Positions 33,192 through 41,263 of a stretch of 64,000 bases of DNA are shown in pieces; the stretch's first letter is position 1, and every line of letters begins with the position of its first letter. Origin of the DNA: Rhabdothermincola salaria. Its GTDB lineage: Bacteria > Actinomycetota > Acidimicrobiia > Acidimicrobiales > Acidimicrobilacustridaceae. The notes below the pieces were generated by a model. That model was not told where the DNA came from, searched no databases, and saw only the letters and a program-made list of their open reading frames with translations. The position numbers and the translations under genes are program-made. The stretch covers positions 372,001 through 436,000 of the forward strand of contig NZ_JAJQXW010000001.1 in NCBI RefSeq assembly GCF_021246445.1, in the 5' to 3' direction.

Positions 33192-33959
33192 ATGGGACTG
33201 CTCGAAGGCAAGAAGTTGCTCGTCACCGGAGTGCTCAGCGACTCCTCCCTCGCGTTCGGGGTGGCCGCCCTGGCCCAACAGGAGGGCGCCGAGATCGTGC
33301 TCACCGGGGTGGGCAACGCCATGAAGAACACCCGTCGGGCGGCGGCCAAGCTCCCGGTCGAGCCGCCCGTGCTCGAGATGGACGTGTCCGACCCGGCCCA
33401 GCTCGCCGCGGTGCGTGACGACCTGGCCGAGCGTTGGGGCCGGGTCGACGGCGCCCTGCACGCCATCGGCTTCGCCCCTCCCGTGTGTCTGGGCGGCACG
33501 TTCATGGACGCCCAGTGGGACGACGTCGCCGTGGCCCTCAACGTGTCGGCCTACTCGTTCAAGGCCCTCGCCGACGTCGTCTCGCCGCTGATGACCGAGG
33601 GCGGCTCGCTCGTGGGCCTCGACTTCGACGCCACCGTCGCCTGGCCCGCCTACGACTGGATGGGCGTGGCCAAGGCCTCGCTCGAATCCACGTCGCGCTA
33701 CCTCGCCCGCTACCTGGGCGAGCACCAGATCAGGGTCAACCTCGTCGCCGCCGGGCCCATCAAGACCATCGCCGCCCGATCCATCCCCGGGTTCTCGCAG
33801 TTCGAGGACGTGTGGGACGAACGGGCCCCGCTCGGCTGGGACGTCCGCGACTCGTCCGCCGTGGCCAAGGCCTGCGTCGTGCTGCTCTCGGACTGGTTCC
33901 CCCTGACCACCGGCGAGATCGTCCACGTCGACGGCGGCTACCACTCCACCGGCGCCTGA
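33192..33959 (+). CDS. inhA: Enoyl-[acyl-carrier-protein] reductase, InhA/FabI type
   Basis: The last enzyme of the fatty-acid elongation cycle, reducing trans-2-enoyl-ACP with NADH. The 255-residue SDR has GLLEGKKLLVTGVLSDSSLAFG (nucleotide site typical of FabI), LHAIGFAPP, GGSLVGLDFDATVAWPAYDWMGVAKASLES with Tyr154 and Lys161 in a Y-x6-K arrangement, and VAAGPIKTIAA. The GLDFDAT...PAYDWM block is nearer mycobacterial InhA than Gram-negative FabI. A GGAGAGG precedes the ATG at 33192, and TAACGT at 33157-33162 is a plausible -10 box, so it has its own short leader. fabI would be an equally valid symbol. Confidence 0.92.
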   Translation: MGLLEGKKLLVTGVLSDSSLAFGVAALAQQEGAEIVLTGVGNAMKNTRRAAAKLPVEPPVLEMDVSDPAQLAAVRDDLAERWGRVDGALHAIGFAPPVCLGGTFMDAQWDDVAVALNVSAYSFKALADVVSPLMTEGGSLVGLDFDATVAWPAYDWMGVAKASLESTSRYLARYLGEHQIRVNLVAAGPIKTIAARSIPGFSQFEDVWDERAPLGWDVRDSSAVAKACVVLLSDWFPLTTGEIVHVDGGYHSTGA

Positions 33960-33967
33960 GCCCCGGC

Positions 33968-33985
33968 GTCTGCTTGTTCGCAGAC
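33968..33985. other. Short hairpin between inhA and npdG
   Basis: GTCTGC-TTGTTC-GCAGAC is a perfect six-base-pair stem with a six-base loop, nine bases after the inhA stop and 17 bases before the npdG -10 box. It could end inhA transcripts, although no T-tract follows, or act as an operator for npdG. The evidence is symmetry and position only. Confidence 0.35.
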
Positions 33986-34002
33986 AGGTGATGCCACTCA
34001 AC

Positions 34003-34008
34003 TAGGTT
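34003..34008 (+). promoter_or_regulatory. -10 box for leaderless npdG
   Basis: TAGGTT ends seven bases before the ATG at 34016 without a Shine-Dalgarno site. Confidence 0.5.
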
Positions 34009-34015
34009 CACTGGG

Positions 34016-34675
34016 ATGCAGATCGGCATTCTCGGAGGAACCGGCCCGGCCGGTAGTGGCCTGGCGACCCGGCTGGCATCGGTCGGCCACGACGTCGTGG
34101 TCGGATCGCGATCGGCGGAGCGCGCCGGCGAAGTCGTCGACGGGCTCCACGCCCGGTGGGAGGGGCGCGACCTGTCCATCGCCGCGGCCGACAACGCGGG
34201 GGCGGCCGAGGCCGAGCTCATCGTGGTGGCCACCCCTTGGGACGCGGCCTGGACCACGGCGAAGTCCGTGCGCGGCCAGCTCGCCGGCAAGATCGTGCTG
34301 TCCATGGCCAACGCCCTGGTGCGCGTCGGCCACGAGTTCCAGCCCCTCGTGCCGCCCCGCGGGTCGGTGGCGGCCAGCGTGCAGGCCGCGGTGCCGGACT
34401 CCGAGGTCGTGGCCGCCCTGCACCACGTGCCGGCCAAGGAGCTCGGCGACCTCGATCACCCCGTCGAGAGCGACGTGCTGATCTGCTCGGACCACCCCGA
34501 GGCCAAGGCCCGGTGCATGGAGCTGCTGGCCGAGATGCACGACCTGCGTCCCCTCGACGCCGGCGACCTCACCCAGGCCGCCCCCATCGAGGCCTTCACC
34601 GCCGTGCTGTTGCAGCTGAACGTCCGCTACAAGACGCGCGTGGCGGTGAAGTTCACCGGTCTCGACGACATCTGA
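34016..34675 (+). CDS. npdG: F420-dependent NADP reductase (NPDG family)
   Basis: A 219-residue dinucleotide-binding protein. QIGILGGTGPAGSGLATRLASVGHDVVVGSRSAERA is the diagnostic opening, with GSR placed to bind the NADP 2'-phosphate. AELIVVATPWDAA and SVAASVQAAVPDSEVVAALHHVPAKELGDL are further family blocks. The enzyme exchanges hydride between NADPH and the deazaflavin F420, so it implies the organism makes or uses F420, though no F420 biosynthesis gene is in the window. It stands between inhA and the MshC-like gene, each with separate promoter-like sequences. Confidence 0.85.
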   Translation: MQIGILGGTGPAGSGLATRLASVGHDVVVGSRSAERAGEVVDGLHARWEGRDLSIAAADNAGAAEAELIVVATPWDAAWTTAKSVRGQLAGKIVLSMANALVRVGHEFQPLVPPRGSVAASVQAAVPDSEVVAALHHVPAKELGDLDHPVESDVLICSDHPEAKARCMELLAEMHDLRPLDAGDLTQAAPIEAFTAVLLQLNVRYKTRVAVKFTGLDDI

Positions 34676-34781
34676 CCCTCCGCCGGAGCGGCCGCGGAAC
34701 GGTTGCGGGACTGCCCGGGCCCCGTCGGGGGTTGTGGTGGGGACACGGCGGTAACGTGCACGCCGAGCCGGAAGGACCTGC

Positions 34782-35963
34782 ATGACCGACAGCCCTCTCG
34801 ACAACGACGCGCCCATGCGCCTCTACGACACGGCCCGGCGCGCGGTCGTCGACTTCGAACCCGGGCCCGTCGTCACCATGTACACCTGCGGCATCACGCC
34901 CTACGACGCCACCCACCTGGGTCATGCCGCCACCTACGTCACCTACGACGTCCTCCAGCGGCGTCTGCGCGACCGGGGCCACGAGACGCGCTGCGTGCGC
35001 AACATCACCGACGTCGACGATGACATCCTGCGCAAGGCCAAGGAGCTCGGGGTGCACTACCTCGACCTCGCCGCCGCCGAGACGGCCCGCTTCGACAACG
35101 ACATGGTGGCGCTCAACGTCATCGAGAGCTGGAGCGAACCGCGGGCCACGTCGGCCATCCCCGACATCCGGGGCTTCATCGGCATGGTCCTCGACCGCGG
35201 CCACGCCTACGAGAGCGGCGGAGCCGTCTACTTCTCGGTGGGGTCCTTCGAGAAGTTCGGTGAGGTCTCGCACTACTCCCGCGACGAGATGCTCGACCTG
35301 GCCCGCCAGCACGGCGGCAACCCCGACGACCCCAACAAGCGCGACCCGCTCGACTTCGTGCTGTGGCAGCCGTCGGCCGAGGGCGAACCGGCGTGGGAGT
35401 CGCTCTGGGGTGCGGGACGTCCCGGTTGGCACATCGAGTGCTCGGCCCTGGCGCTGCGTGAGCTCGACACCACCATCGACCTGCACGGCGGCGGGTCCGA
35501 CCTGGTTTTCCCCCACCACGAGTGCGAGGCGGCCCAGAGCGAGGCCGCCACCGGTCAGCCCTTCGTGCGCCACTGGATGCACCAGGCCATGGTCCGGATG
35601 GACGGCGAGAAGATGTCGAAGTCGCTCGGGAACCTGGTCTTCATCTCCGAGCTGTTGAAGACCCACGACCCGAGGGCCATCCGCCTGGCCATCGTCGCCC
35701 GCCACTACCGCGACTCGTGGGAGTGGGACGACACCGTGATGCCCGCCGCCGACGAGCGCTTCGAGCGCTGGCTGGCCGCCACCGAGGCGGTCGGTGCGGC
35801 CGACTCGGACGCCGCGCTCGCCGCGGTGCGCCAGCGCCTCGACGACGATCTCGACACCCCCGGCGCGGTGGCGGCCATCGACGCCGCCGTCGAGCGCGGC
35901 GAGGGCGTGGCCCGTGCCGCCGCCCTTCTCGGCGTCTTCCTCGTCGGCGACCCCGTCACCTGA
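34782..35963 (+). CDS. mshC: Mycothiol ligase MshC-type (cysteinyl-tRNA synthetase homologue)
   Basis: MshC joins cysteine to glucosaminyl-inositol in mycothiol synthesis using a cysteinyl-tRNA-synthetase fold. The 393 residues are too short for CysRS (about 460) but near MshC (about 410). RLYDTA and TMYTCGITPYDATHLGHAATY (zinc Cys36, HIGH-like 45-49) follow MshC rather than the CGPTVY...HIGH of CysRS. NITDVDD, RPGWHIECSALAL (Cys220), GGGSDLVFPHHE and GEKMSKSLGN (277-281) complete the active site. The anticodon-binding C-terminal domain of CysRS is missing. SD GAAGGA lies before the ATG and TAACGT (34752-34757) is a possible -10 box. A truncated CysRS is the alternative; other msh genes are not in the window. 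Confidence 0.78.
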   Translation: MTDSPLDNDAPMRLYDTARRAVVDFEPGPVVTMYTCGITPYDATHLGHAATYVTYDVLQRRLRDRGHETRCVRNITDVDDDILRKAKELGVHYLDLAAAETARFDNDMVALNVIESWSEPRATSAIPDIRGFIGMVLDRGHAYESGGAVYFSVGSFEKFGEVSHYSRDEMLDLARQHGGNPDDPNKRDPLDFVLWQPSAEGEPAWESLWGAGRPGWHIECSALALRELDTTIDLHGGGSDLVFPHHECEAAQSEAATGQPFVRHWMHQAMVRMDGEKMSKSLGNLVFISELLKTHDPRAIRLAIVARHYRDSWEWDDTVMPAADERFERWLAATEAVGAADSDAALAAVRQRLDDDLDTPGAVAAIDAAVERGEGVARAAALLGVFLVGDPVT

Positions 35964-35979
35964 CCAACCCCCTCTGGTG

Positions 35980-36027
35980 TTCTTGCATGGTTTCGGCGCA
36001 CCTGAGAGCGACGAAACCATGCAAGAA
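35980..36027. repeat. 48-bp interrupted palindromic repeat, copy 3 (inverted, perfect arms)
   Basis: Arms TTCTTGCATGGTTTCG and CGAAACCATGCAAGAA are exact reverse complements around a 16-base centre. Read on the minus strand, the centre TCGCTCTCAGGTGCGC is closely related to those of copies 1 and 2, so this copy is inverted relative to them. It starts 16 bases after the mshC stop. The rest of the gap to 36144 is AT-richer than its surroundings and contains TTGACC (36044-36049), but I see no matching -10 box. Confidence 0.85.
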
Positions 36028-36144
36028 GCGCTCTGGGGTGTGGTTGACCGAGGAAAGCAACTTCGTGATTCCTGTCACCAGCCCTATCGCCGGGGCCGGG
36101 ACTGGGGCACAATCGCACGAAGTCGAGGTCGGGGGGGGTGGAGC

Positions 36145-36873
36145 ATGGGTCGAGAGGTCGGACAGCTCTACAAGCCGGCTCGTGCGGTGCTCGACCCGCT
36201 GTTCTCGTTCTTCTGGAACTGGGAGGTCGAGGGCCTCGAGCACGTGCCCGCCGATGGTGGCGCCATCGTCGCCCCCAACCACCTGTCGGTCTTCGACCAC
36301 TTCGCGGTGGCCGCCGCCCTGCCCCGGCGCATCACCTACGTGGGCAAGGCCGAGTACATGGACAGCTGGAAGACCCGCTACATCTTCCCTGCCCTCGGCA
36401 TGATCCCCATCGACCGGGGTGGCGGCAGCGCCGCCGAGCGAGCCCTCGACAAGGCGGCCGAGCTGCTCGACTCCGGTGAGCTGTTCGGCATCTATCCCGA
36501 GGGGACCCGCAGCCGCGACGGCCTGCTCCACAAGGGCCACACCGGGGCTGCCCGCCTGGCCATGCGCACCGGCTGCCCCATCATCCCCGTCGGGCTGCAG
36601 GGCACCCTCGAGGTCCAGCCTCCCGACTGCTCTCTGCCCAAGCCGTTCCGCACCCTGCGGGTCCGGGTGGGACGACCCGTCGACGTGACCCGCTACCTCG
36701 ACCGGGCCGACGATCGCATCGTGCTGCGCCAGATCACCGACGAGGTCATGTTCGAGATCCGCGAGCTCTCCGCCCAGCGCTACGTCGACACCTACGCCAC
36801 CAAGACCAGCGAAGAGCTGCCCACCGAGACGGCTCGCATCCCCGAGGCCGAGAGGGTGGCCGTCTCGGCCTGA
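36145..36873 (+). CDS. 1-acyl-glycerol-3-phosphate acyltransferase (PlsC family)
   Basis: A 242-residue lysophospholipid acyltransferase. The NHxxxxD catalytic motif is VAPNHLSVFDHFAV, substrate block II is IPIDRGGGSAAERAL, block III is GIYPEGTRSRDGLLHKGHTGAARLAM, and block IV is IIPVGLQGT. The family acylates lysophosphatidic acid or related acceptors at the membrane. The ATG at 36145 follows a run of Gs ending in GTGGAG. The gene lies between mshC and thrS without overlap. Several PlsC paralogues are usual in actinobacteria, so the exact acceptor is uncertain. Confidence 0.85.
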   Translation: MGREVGQLYKPARAVLDPLFSFFWNWEVEGLEHVPADGGAIVAPNHLSVFDHFAVAAALPRRITYVGKAEYMDSWKTRYIFPALGMIPIDRGGGSAAERALDKAAELLDSGELFGIYPEGTRSRDGLLHKGHTGAARLAMRTGCPIIPVGLQGTLEVQPPDCSLPKPFRTLRVRVGRPVDVTRYLDRADDRIVLRQITDEVMFEIRELSAQRYVDTYATKTSEELPTETARIPEAERVAVSA

Positions 36874-36994
36874 GGGCCTCGCCGCCTCGATCCGCGGCCG
36901 CGCCCCCGGGCGACCGGGCGGCCCCCACCCCGTGGGTCCGGCACTCACGCTGGCGGCGCCACCAACTCCTGCGGGAGGCCGGTGGCCGCAGCGT

Positions 36995-37000
36995 TACGCT
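36995..37000 (+). promoter_or_regulatory. -10 box for leaderless thrS
   Basis: TACGCT ends seven bases before the ATG at 37008; no Shine-Dalgarno sequence or long leader is present. That leaves no room for a T-box-like leader. Confidence 0.5.
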
Positions 37001-37007
37001 CGCAGCC

Positions 37008-38957
37008 ATGGCCGACGTCCTCACCATCAACCTGCCCGACGGATCGACGCGAGAACTGCCGGCCGGCTCCACTGCGGGCGACGTCGCCGCCGCCATCGGG
37101 TCCCGGTTGGCCAAGGCCGCCGTCATCGCCGAGGTCAACGGCGTCGAGCGCGACCTCGTGTGGCCCCTCGACGACGGCGACACGGTCGCCATCGTCACCG
37201 ACACCAGCAGCCGCGGGCTGTACACGATCCGCCACTCCACGGCCCACGTGCTGGCCCAGGCGGTGCTCGACCTGTTCCCCGGGGCCACGTTCGCCATCGG
37301 GCCGCCCGTCGAGAACGGCTTCTACTACGACTTCGAGCTGCCCGACGGGGGCACCTTCACCCCCGACGACCTCGAGCGCATCGAGGCGCGCATGCGCGAG
37401 ATCATCGCCGAGCACCAGCCCTTCATCCGCGACGAGATCACCGAGGACGACGCCCTCGAGCTGTTCAAGGACCACAAGTACAAGGTCGAGATCATCAAGG
37501 GTGCCGCGGAGGACCCCATGTCGGCCACCGAGACGGGGCTGGTGCGCACCTACGAGAACCCGCCTCGGTTCATCGACCTGTGCCGTGGCCCCCACGTGCC
37601 CGACACCGGGCGACTGGGGCACTTCAAGCTCATGCGGGTGGCCGGCGCCTACTGGCGCGGCGACGAGAAGAACCCCATGCTGCAGCGCATCTACGGCACG
37701 GCGTGGCCGTCGAAGAAGGAGCTGGCCGCGCACCTCCAGCACCTCGAGGAGGCCGAGAAGCGCGACCACCGCAAGCTGGCGGTCGAGCTCGACCTGTTGA
37801 GCTTTCCCGAGGAGCTCGGCGGCGGACTGGCGGTGTGGCACCCCAAGGGCGCCGCGGTGCGCAAGCTGATGGAGGACTACAGCCGCGACCGCCACGAGCA
37901 GGGCGGCTACCAGTACGTGTACTCCCCGCACCTGGCCAAGTCGGTGCTGTGGGAGACCAGCGGGCACCTCGACTTCTACGCCGACGGCATGTACCCGCCC
38001 ATGGAGATGGACAACGGGTCGTACTACCCGAAGCCCATGAACTGCCCGTTCCACATGCTCATCTTCTCCAGCGACCAGCGCAGCTACCGGGAGCTGCCCA
38101 TGCGCCTGTTCGAGCTGGGCACGGTGTACCGCTACGAGCGATCCGGCACCCTGCACGGGCTCATGCGCATCCGGGGCTTCACCCAGGACGACAGCCACAT
38201 CTTCTGCACCCCCGACCAGGTGGTCGACGAGGTGTCGCGGGCGCTCGAGTTCGTGCTGTCGGTGCTGCGGGCCTTCGGCTTCCACGACTTCGAGGCCAAC
38301 CTCTCCACCCGTCCCGAAGAGAAGTGGGTCGGCACCGACGAGAAGTGGGAGATGGCCACCGACGCCCTGCGGACCGCCCTCGAGCGCGAGCAGCTGCCCT
38401 ACGAGATCGACGAGGGCGGCGGTGCGTTCTACGGCCCCAAGATCGACGTGAAGGTGCGCGACGCCATCGGTCGCAAGTGGCAGCTCTCCACCATCCAGGC
38501 CGACTTCAACCTGCCCGAGCGCTTCGGCCTCGAGTACGTGGGCCCCGACAACCAGCGCCACGAGCCGGTGGTGCTGCACCGGGCCCTGTTCGGGTCGGTC
38601 GAGCGCTTCTTCGGGGTGCTGCTCGAGCACTTCGCCGGCGCCTTCCCCGCGTGGCTGGCCCCGGTGCAGGTGCGGGTGCTGCCCGTCCGAGACGACCACG
38701 ACACCTACGCCCACCGCCTCGTCGACCGGCTCAAGGCCGAGGGCTTCCGGGCCGACTTCGTCGACGCCTCCGAACCGTTGGGCGGCCGCATCCGACGGGC
38801 CAAGCTCGAGAAGCTCCCCTACGTGCTGGTGGTCGGCGACGACGACGTGGAGCACGGCACCGTCGGGGTCAACCCCCGGGGCGGCGAGGTCGAGCGCGGG
38901 GTCACCTGCGACGACTTCATCCACCGCCTCTCGGTCGACGTCATGGCCCACCTCTGA
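37008..38957 (+). CDS. thrS: Threonyl-tRNA synthetase
   Basis: A 649-residue class II synthetase charging tRNA-Thr. The N-terminal TGS domain (about 1-65) has LPDGSTRELPAGSTAGDVAAAIG. The editing domain has RHSTAHVLAQAV, whose HxxxH site clears mischarged serine, and GFYYDFE. The catalytic core contains MNCPFHMLIF, RYERSGTLHGLMRIRGFTQDDSHIF and HRALFGSVERFFG, giving the Cys and two His that bind zinc. The anticodon-binding domain ends near PYVLVVGDDDVEHGTVGVNPR. Length and motifs are complete. A HIT-family gene follows after seven bases, the same pairing as in mycobacteria. Confidence 0.97.
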   Translation: MADVLTINLPDGSTRELPAGSTAGDVAAAIGSRLAKAAVIAEVNGVERDLVWPLDDGDTVAIVTDTSSRGLYTIRHSTAHVLAQAVLDLFPGATFAIGPPVENGFYYDFELPDGGTFTPDDLERIEARMREIIAEHQPFIRDEITEDDALELFKDHKYKVEIIKGAAEDPMSATETGLVRTYENPPRFIDLCRGPHVPDTGRLGHFKLMRVAGAYWRGDEKNPMLQRIYGTAWPSKKELAAHLQHLEEAEKRDHRKLAVELDLLSFPEELGGGLAVWHPKGAAVRKLMEDYSRDRHEQGGYQYVYSPHLAKSVLWETSGHLDFYADGMYPPMEMDNGSYYPKPMNCPFHMLIFSSDQRSYRELPMRLFELGTVYRYERSGTLHGLMRIRGFTQDDSHIFCTPDQVVDEVSRALEFVLSVLRAFGFHDFEANLSTRPEEKWVGTDEKWEMATDALRTALEREQLPYEIDEGGGAFYGPKIDVKVRDAIGRKWQLSTIQADFNLPERFGLEYVGPDNQRHEPVVLHRALFGSVERFFGVLLEHFAGAFPAWLAPVQVRVLPVRDDHDTYAHRLVDRLKAEGFRADFVDASEPLGGRIRRAKLEKLPYVLVVGDDDVEHGTVGVNPRGGEVERGVTCDDFIHRLSVDVMAHL

Positions 38958-38964
38958 GCCGGCC

Positions 38965-39537
38965 GTGACCTCACCGACCGACCCGACCGAACCGACGACT
39001 GCGGCCGACGCGGCCGCCCCGGCCCCCGGCCTGGCGCACCTGTGGGCCGGCTGGCGGGCCAGCTACATCACCTCGGTGAGCGAACCCGACGACATGTCGC
39101 TGGCCCCCGATGCCACCGGCTCGCTGTTCGAGCGCATCCTGGCCCTCCCCGACGACGAAGGGTTCGTGGTGCACCGCGGCAGCCGGTGCTCGGTGCTGCT
39201 CAACGCCTACCCCTACACCAGCGGCCACGTCCTGGTCCTGCCCAACCGGGCGGTGCCCGACCTCGAGGACCTCGAACCGGACGAGCTGGCCGACCTGGCC
39301 CTGCTCACCCGCGACTCGGTCGTGGCCATCAAGGCGGCGTACCGCTGCGAAGGCGTCAACGTGGGCACCAACCTGGGCAGCGCCGGCGGGGCCGGGGTGC
39401 CCGACCACCTCCACACCCACGTGCTGCCCCGATGGTCGGGTGACACCAACTTCATGACCGCCGTGGCCCTCACCCGGGTGCTGCCCGAGCCGCTCGACGA
39501 GTCCTGGCGCCGCCTGCGCGCCGCCTGGCCGGGCTGA
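38965..39537 (+). CDS. HIT-family nucleotide hydrolase/phosphorylase (AP4A phosphorylase-like)
   Basis: A 190-residue histidine-triad protein. The HIT motif is DHLHTHVLPRWSGDTNFM near residue 148, with LLNAYPYTSGHVLVLP upstream as in the family. The N terminus (LAHLWAGWRASYI) and the position next to thrS match the mycobacterial AP4A phosphorylase-type gene, which splits diadenosine tetraphosphate. In mycobacteria pgsA, patA and pimA follow at once; here about 4.4 kb of other genes are interposed. GTG start at 38965. HIT proteins differ in substrate, so the AP4A activity is inferred from homology and synteny. Confidence 0.85.
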   Translation: MTSPTDPTEPTTAADAAAPAPGLAHLWAGWRASYITSVSEPDDMSLAPDATGSLFERILALPDDEGFVVHRGSRCSVLLNAYPYTSGHVLVLPNRAVPDLEDLEPDELADLALLTRDSVVAIKAAYRCEGVNVGTNLGSAGGAGVPDHLHTHVLPRWSGDTNFMTAVALTRVLPEPLDESWRRLRAAWPG

Positions 39538-39699
39538 ACCGGCGACCCCGGCCCCAACGCGCCGCCGACGCGTCGGGCCATCGCCCGCCAGGCGCTGGTG
39601 GTGGTGGCGTCGGGACCTTGGGCCCGAATGGAGGCGCCGATGTTCCCGAACCGGCCCGATCCGGTCGTCGACCTCGTCGCGGTGGGCGACACTCTCGCC

Positions 39700-40383
39700 A
39701 TGTCCTCCCGCGCCCACCGCGTCGCCGTGCTCGCCGTGGGCGTCGGGGCCGCGATCGCGTTGCTCGCCGCCGGGTGCGGGTCGTCGTCGGACGACGGCGC
39801 CTCGGCTCCGGGTCCGACTGTCGGGGCGAGCGACCTGGTCGGCGACGCTCCCGATCCCGCCGTCGAGGTGGGCGACCTCGTGCTCACCGACCACGCCACC
39901 GAGCCGGCCGGCGAGCCCTTCGCCGTGGCGGCGCCGGAGGGCCAGCTCCTGGTGGTCTACTTCGGCTACCTCTCGTGCCCCGACGTCTGCCCGCTCACCA
40001 TGGCCGACACCGCGGCCGGCCTGGCCGAGCTCTCACCCGACGAGCGTGAGCGGGTGGAGGTCGCGTTCGTCACCGTCGATCTGGCGCGCGACGACGGTCC
40101 GCGCATCGCCGACTACCTGTCCCACTTCTTCCCCGACTCGGGGACCCACGCTCTGCGCGCCGCCGACGATGGCGCCCTGTACAAGGTCACCTACCGGTTC
40201 AACGTCCAGTGGGAGATCGAGCCCCACGAGCCCGGCGACTTCTACGCCGTCGCCCACACCGGCGACACCTACGTCGTCGACGACCAGGGCCGCCTCGTGT
40301 GGCGCTGGCCCTACGGCACCGCCGGCCCCGAGATCGGTGCCGGCCTGCGCTCGTTGCTGGCGAGCACCTACCCGAGCACCTGA
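39700..40383 (+). CDS. SCO1/SenC-family copper chaperone lipoprotein
   Basis: A protein of about 227 residues. MSSRAHRVAVLAVGVGAAIA starts a lipoprotein signal with lipobox LLAAGC. The thioredoxin-like domain has FGYLSCPDVCPLTM, the CxxxC copper site, and a distal VAHTGDTYVVDDQG supplying the conserved histidine ligand. SCO proteins deliver copper to cytochrome oxidase subunit II. No oxidase gene is in the window. Start choice: the ATG at 39700 gives an ideal signal peptide; an ATG at 39640 has a good GGAGG (39630-39634) and would add 20 residues to the n-region, so it remains possible. Confidence 0.85.
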   Translation: MSSRAHRVAVLAVGVGAAIALLAAGCGSSSDDGASAPGPTVGASDLVGDAPDPAVEVGDLVLTDHATEPAGEPFAVAAPEGQLLVVYFGYLSCPDVCPLTMADTAAGLAELSPDERERVEVAFVTVDLARDDGPRIADYLSHFFPDSGTHALRAADDGALYKVTYRFNVQWEIEPHEPGDFYAVAHTGDTYVVDDQGRLVWRWPYGTAGPEIGAGLRSLLASTYPST

Positions 40384-40502
40384 GCGCGGTGCCCATCACC
40401 CTGAGCTTCGCCCGCGGGTCCGAGGTCCGCGTCATCGCTCGGCACGGTGGGGGCGGGTCGGCTTGGAACATCGGTGACGGCGGGCGCTACGGTCGCCTCC
40501 TC

Positions 40503-41156
40503 ATGCCCGACGACGCCCCCGACGACACACCGCCGCCCGACGGCACCTCACCCGCCGACGAGACCACCGGTCGCGGGGACCTCCCCGACGTCGGCGATCC
40601 GGAGTCGACCGATCTCGATGCCGCCGGCGACGCCTCGGGGGATGCCACCCCGGCTGCGCTCGCCGACGCCGACATCCGCGACGCCCTGCCCGAGGACCTC
40701 GACGCCGCCGGCTACGTGGGCCCGTACCTGTTCCCGAACAACAACCGACGCCGCATCCCCGCCTACCTCTACTGGGGCATCGCCGCGGTCTGCGCCGTGG
40801 TGTGGTTCATCTACCGCGACGGCGACAACCCCGTGGTCAACGGCGGGTTCCTCGCCGCCGCCATCGGGCTGGTGCTCATCGGTGCCTACAGCTTCGTGTC
40901 GGGCTGGAACCTCGACGTCGACGAACGCGACGCCCTGGTGGTGGCCACCCGCCAGGTCGGCTTCCCGGTGGGCCACGCGTCGGCCCAGATGGGCTGGCGG
41001 GGGCTGCTCAGCCGACCCACCTGGCGCATCCTGCTCTACTCCGCCGAGGACCCGCCCGACAAGCGGGGCCTGGTCCTCGTCGACGGCCTCGACGCATCCG
41101 TGGTCGAGTGGTTCGTCGAGGACAATCCTGAGGACTGGACCGACCTGAGCATCTAG
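40503..41156 (+). CDS. Hypothetical membrane protein with acidic N-terminal region
   Basis: A 217-residue protein I do not recognise. The first 75 residues are rich in Asp, Pro, Thr and Gly. YLFPNNNRRRIPAYLYWGIAAVCAVVWFIY is a basic patch followed by the first membrane helix, and GGFLAAAIGLVLIGAYSFVSGW the second. A soluble domain of about 85 residues follows (LDVDERDALVVATRQVGFPVGHASAQMGWRG...). Topology suggests a small membrane-anchored cytosolic domain. A promoter-like pair (TTGGAA at 40463-40468, TACGGT at 40488-40493) precedes the ATG. It is followed by a strong inverted repeat and converges with 41264-41770. Confidence 0.7.
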   Translation: MPDDAPDDTPPPDGTSPADETTGRGDLPDVGDPESTDLDAAGDASGDATPAALADADIRDALPEDLDAAGYVGPYLFPNNNRRRIPAYLYWGIAAVCAVVWFIYRDGDNPVVNGGFLAAAIGLVLIGAYSFVSGWNLDVDERDALVVATRQVGFPVGHASAQMGWRGLLSRPTWRILLYSAEDPPDKRGLVLVDGLDASVVEWFVEDNPEDWTDLSI

Positions 41157-41196
41157 CGGCCGGCCGGCGGGTCGAGCCCCGGATCGCCGGCCGCTA
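41154..41196. terminator. Candidate bidirectional terminator hairpin
   Basis: TAGCGGCCGGC (41154-41164) is exactly complementary to GCCGGCCGCTA (41186-41196) across a 21-base loop. The left arm begins with the stop codon of 40503-41156, and the gene on the other side converges from the minus strand. No T-tract follows, so termination on this basis alone is uncertain. Confidence 0.5.
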
Positions 41197-41263
41197 CGCC
41201 CGTCATCTCGCCGCGGCTGGTCAGCCGGGTTCGTCCGCTCCCGGATGTCGGCTGGTCGACCGC

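Noticed and set aside
34782-35963. Cysteinyl-tRNA synthetase (cysS)
   Set aside because: Length and the CGITPYDATHLGHA motif fit MshC better and the anticodon-binding domain is missing; kept as an alternative in the entry.
35964-36144. A strong sigma-70 promoter from TTGACC at 36044-36049
   Set aside because: No TANNNT-type -10 box occurs at 16-19 bases; the AT-richer composition is noted but a promoter cannot be supported.
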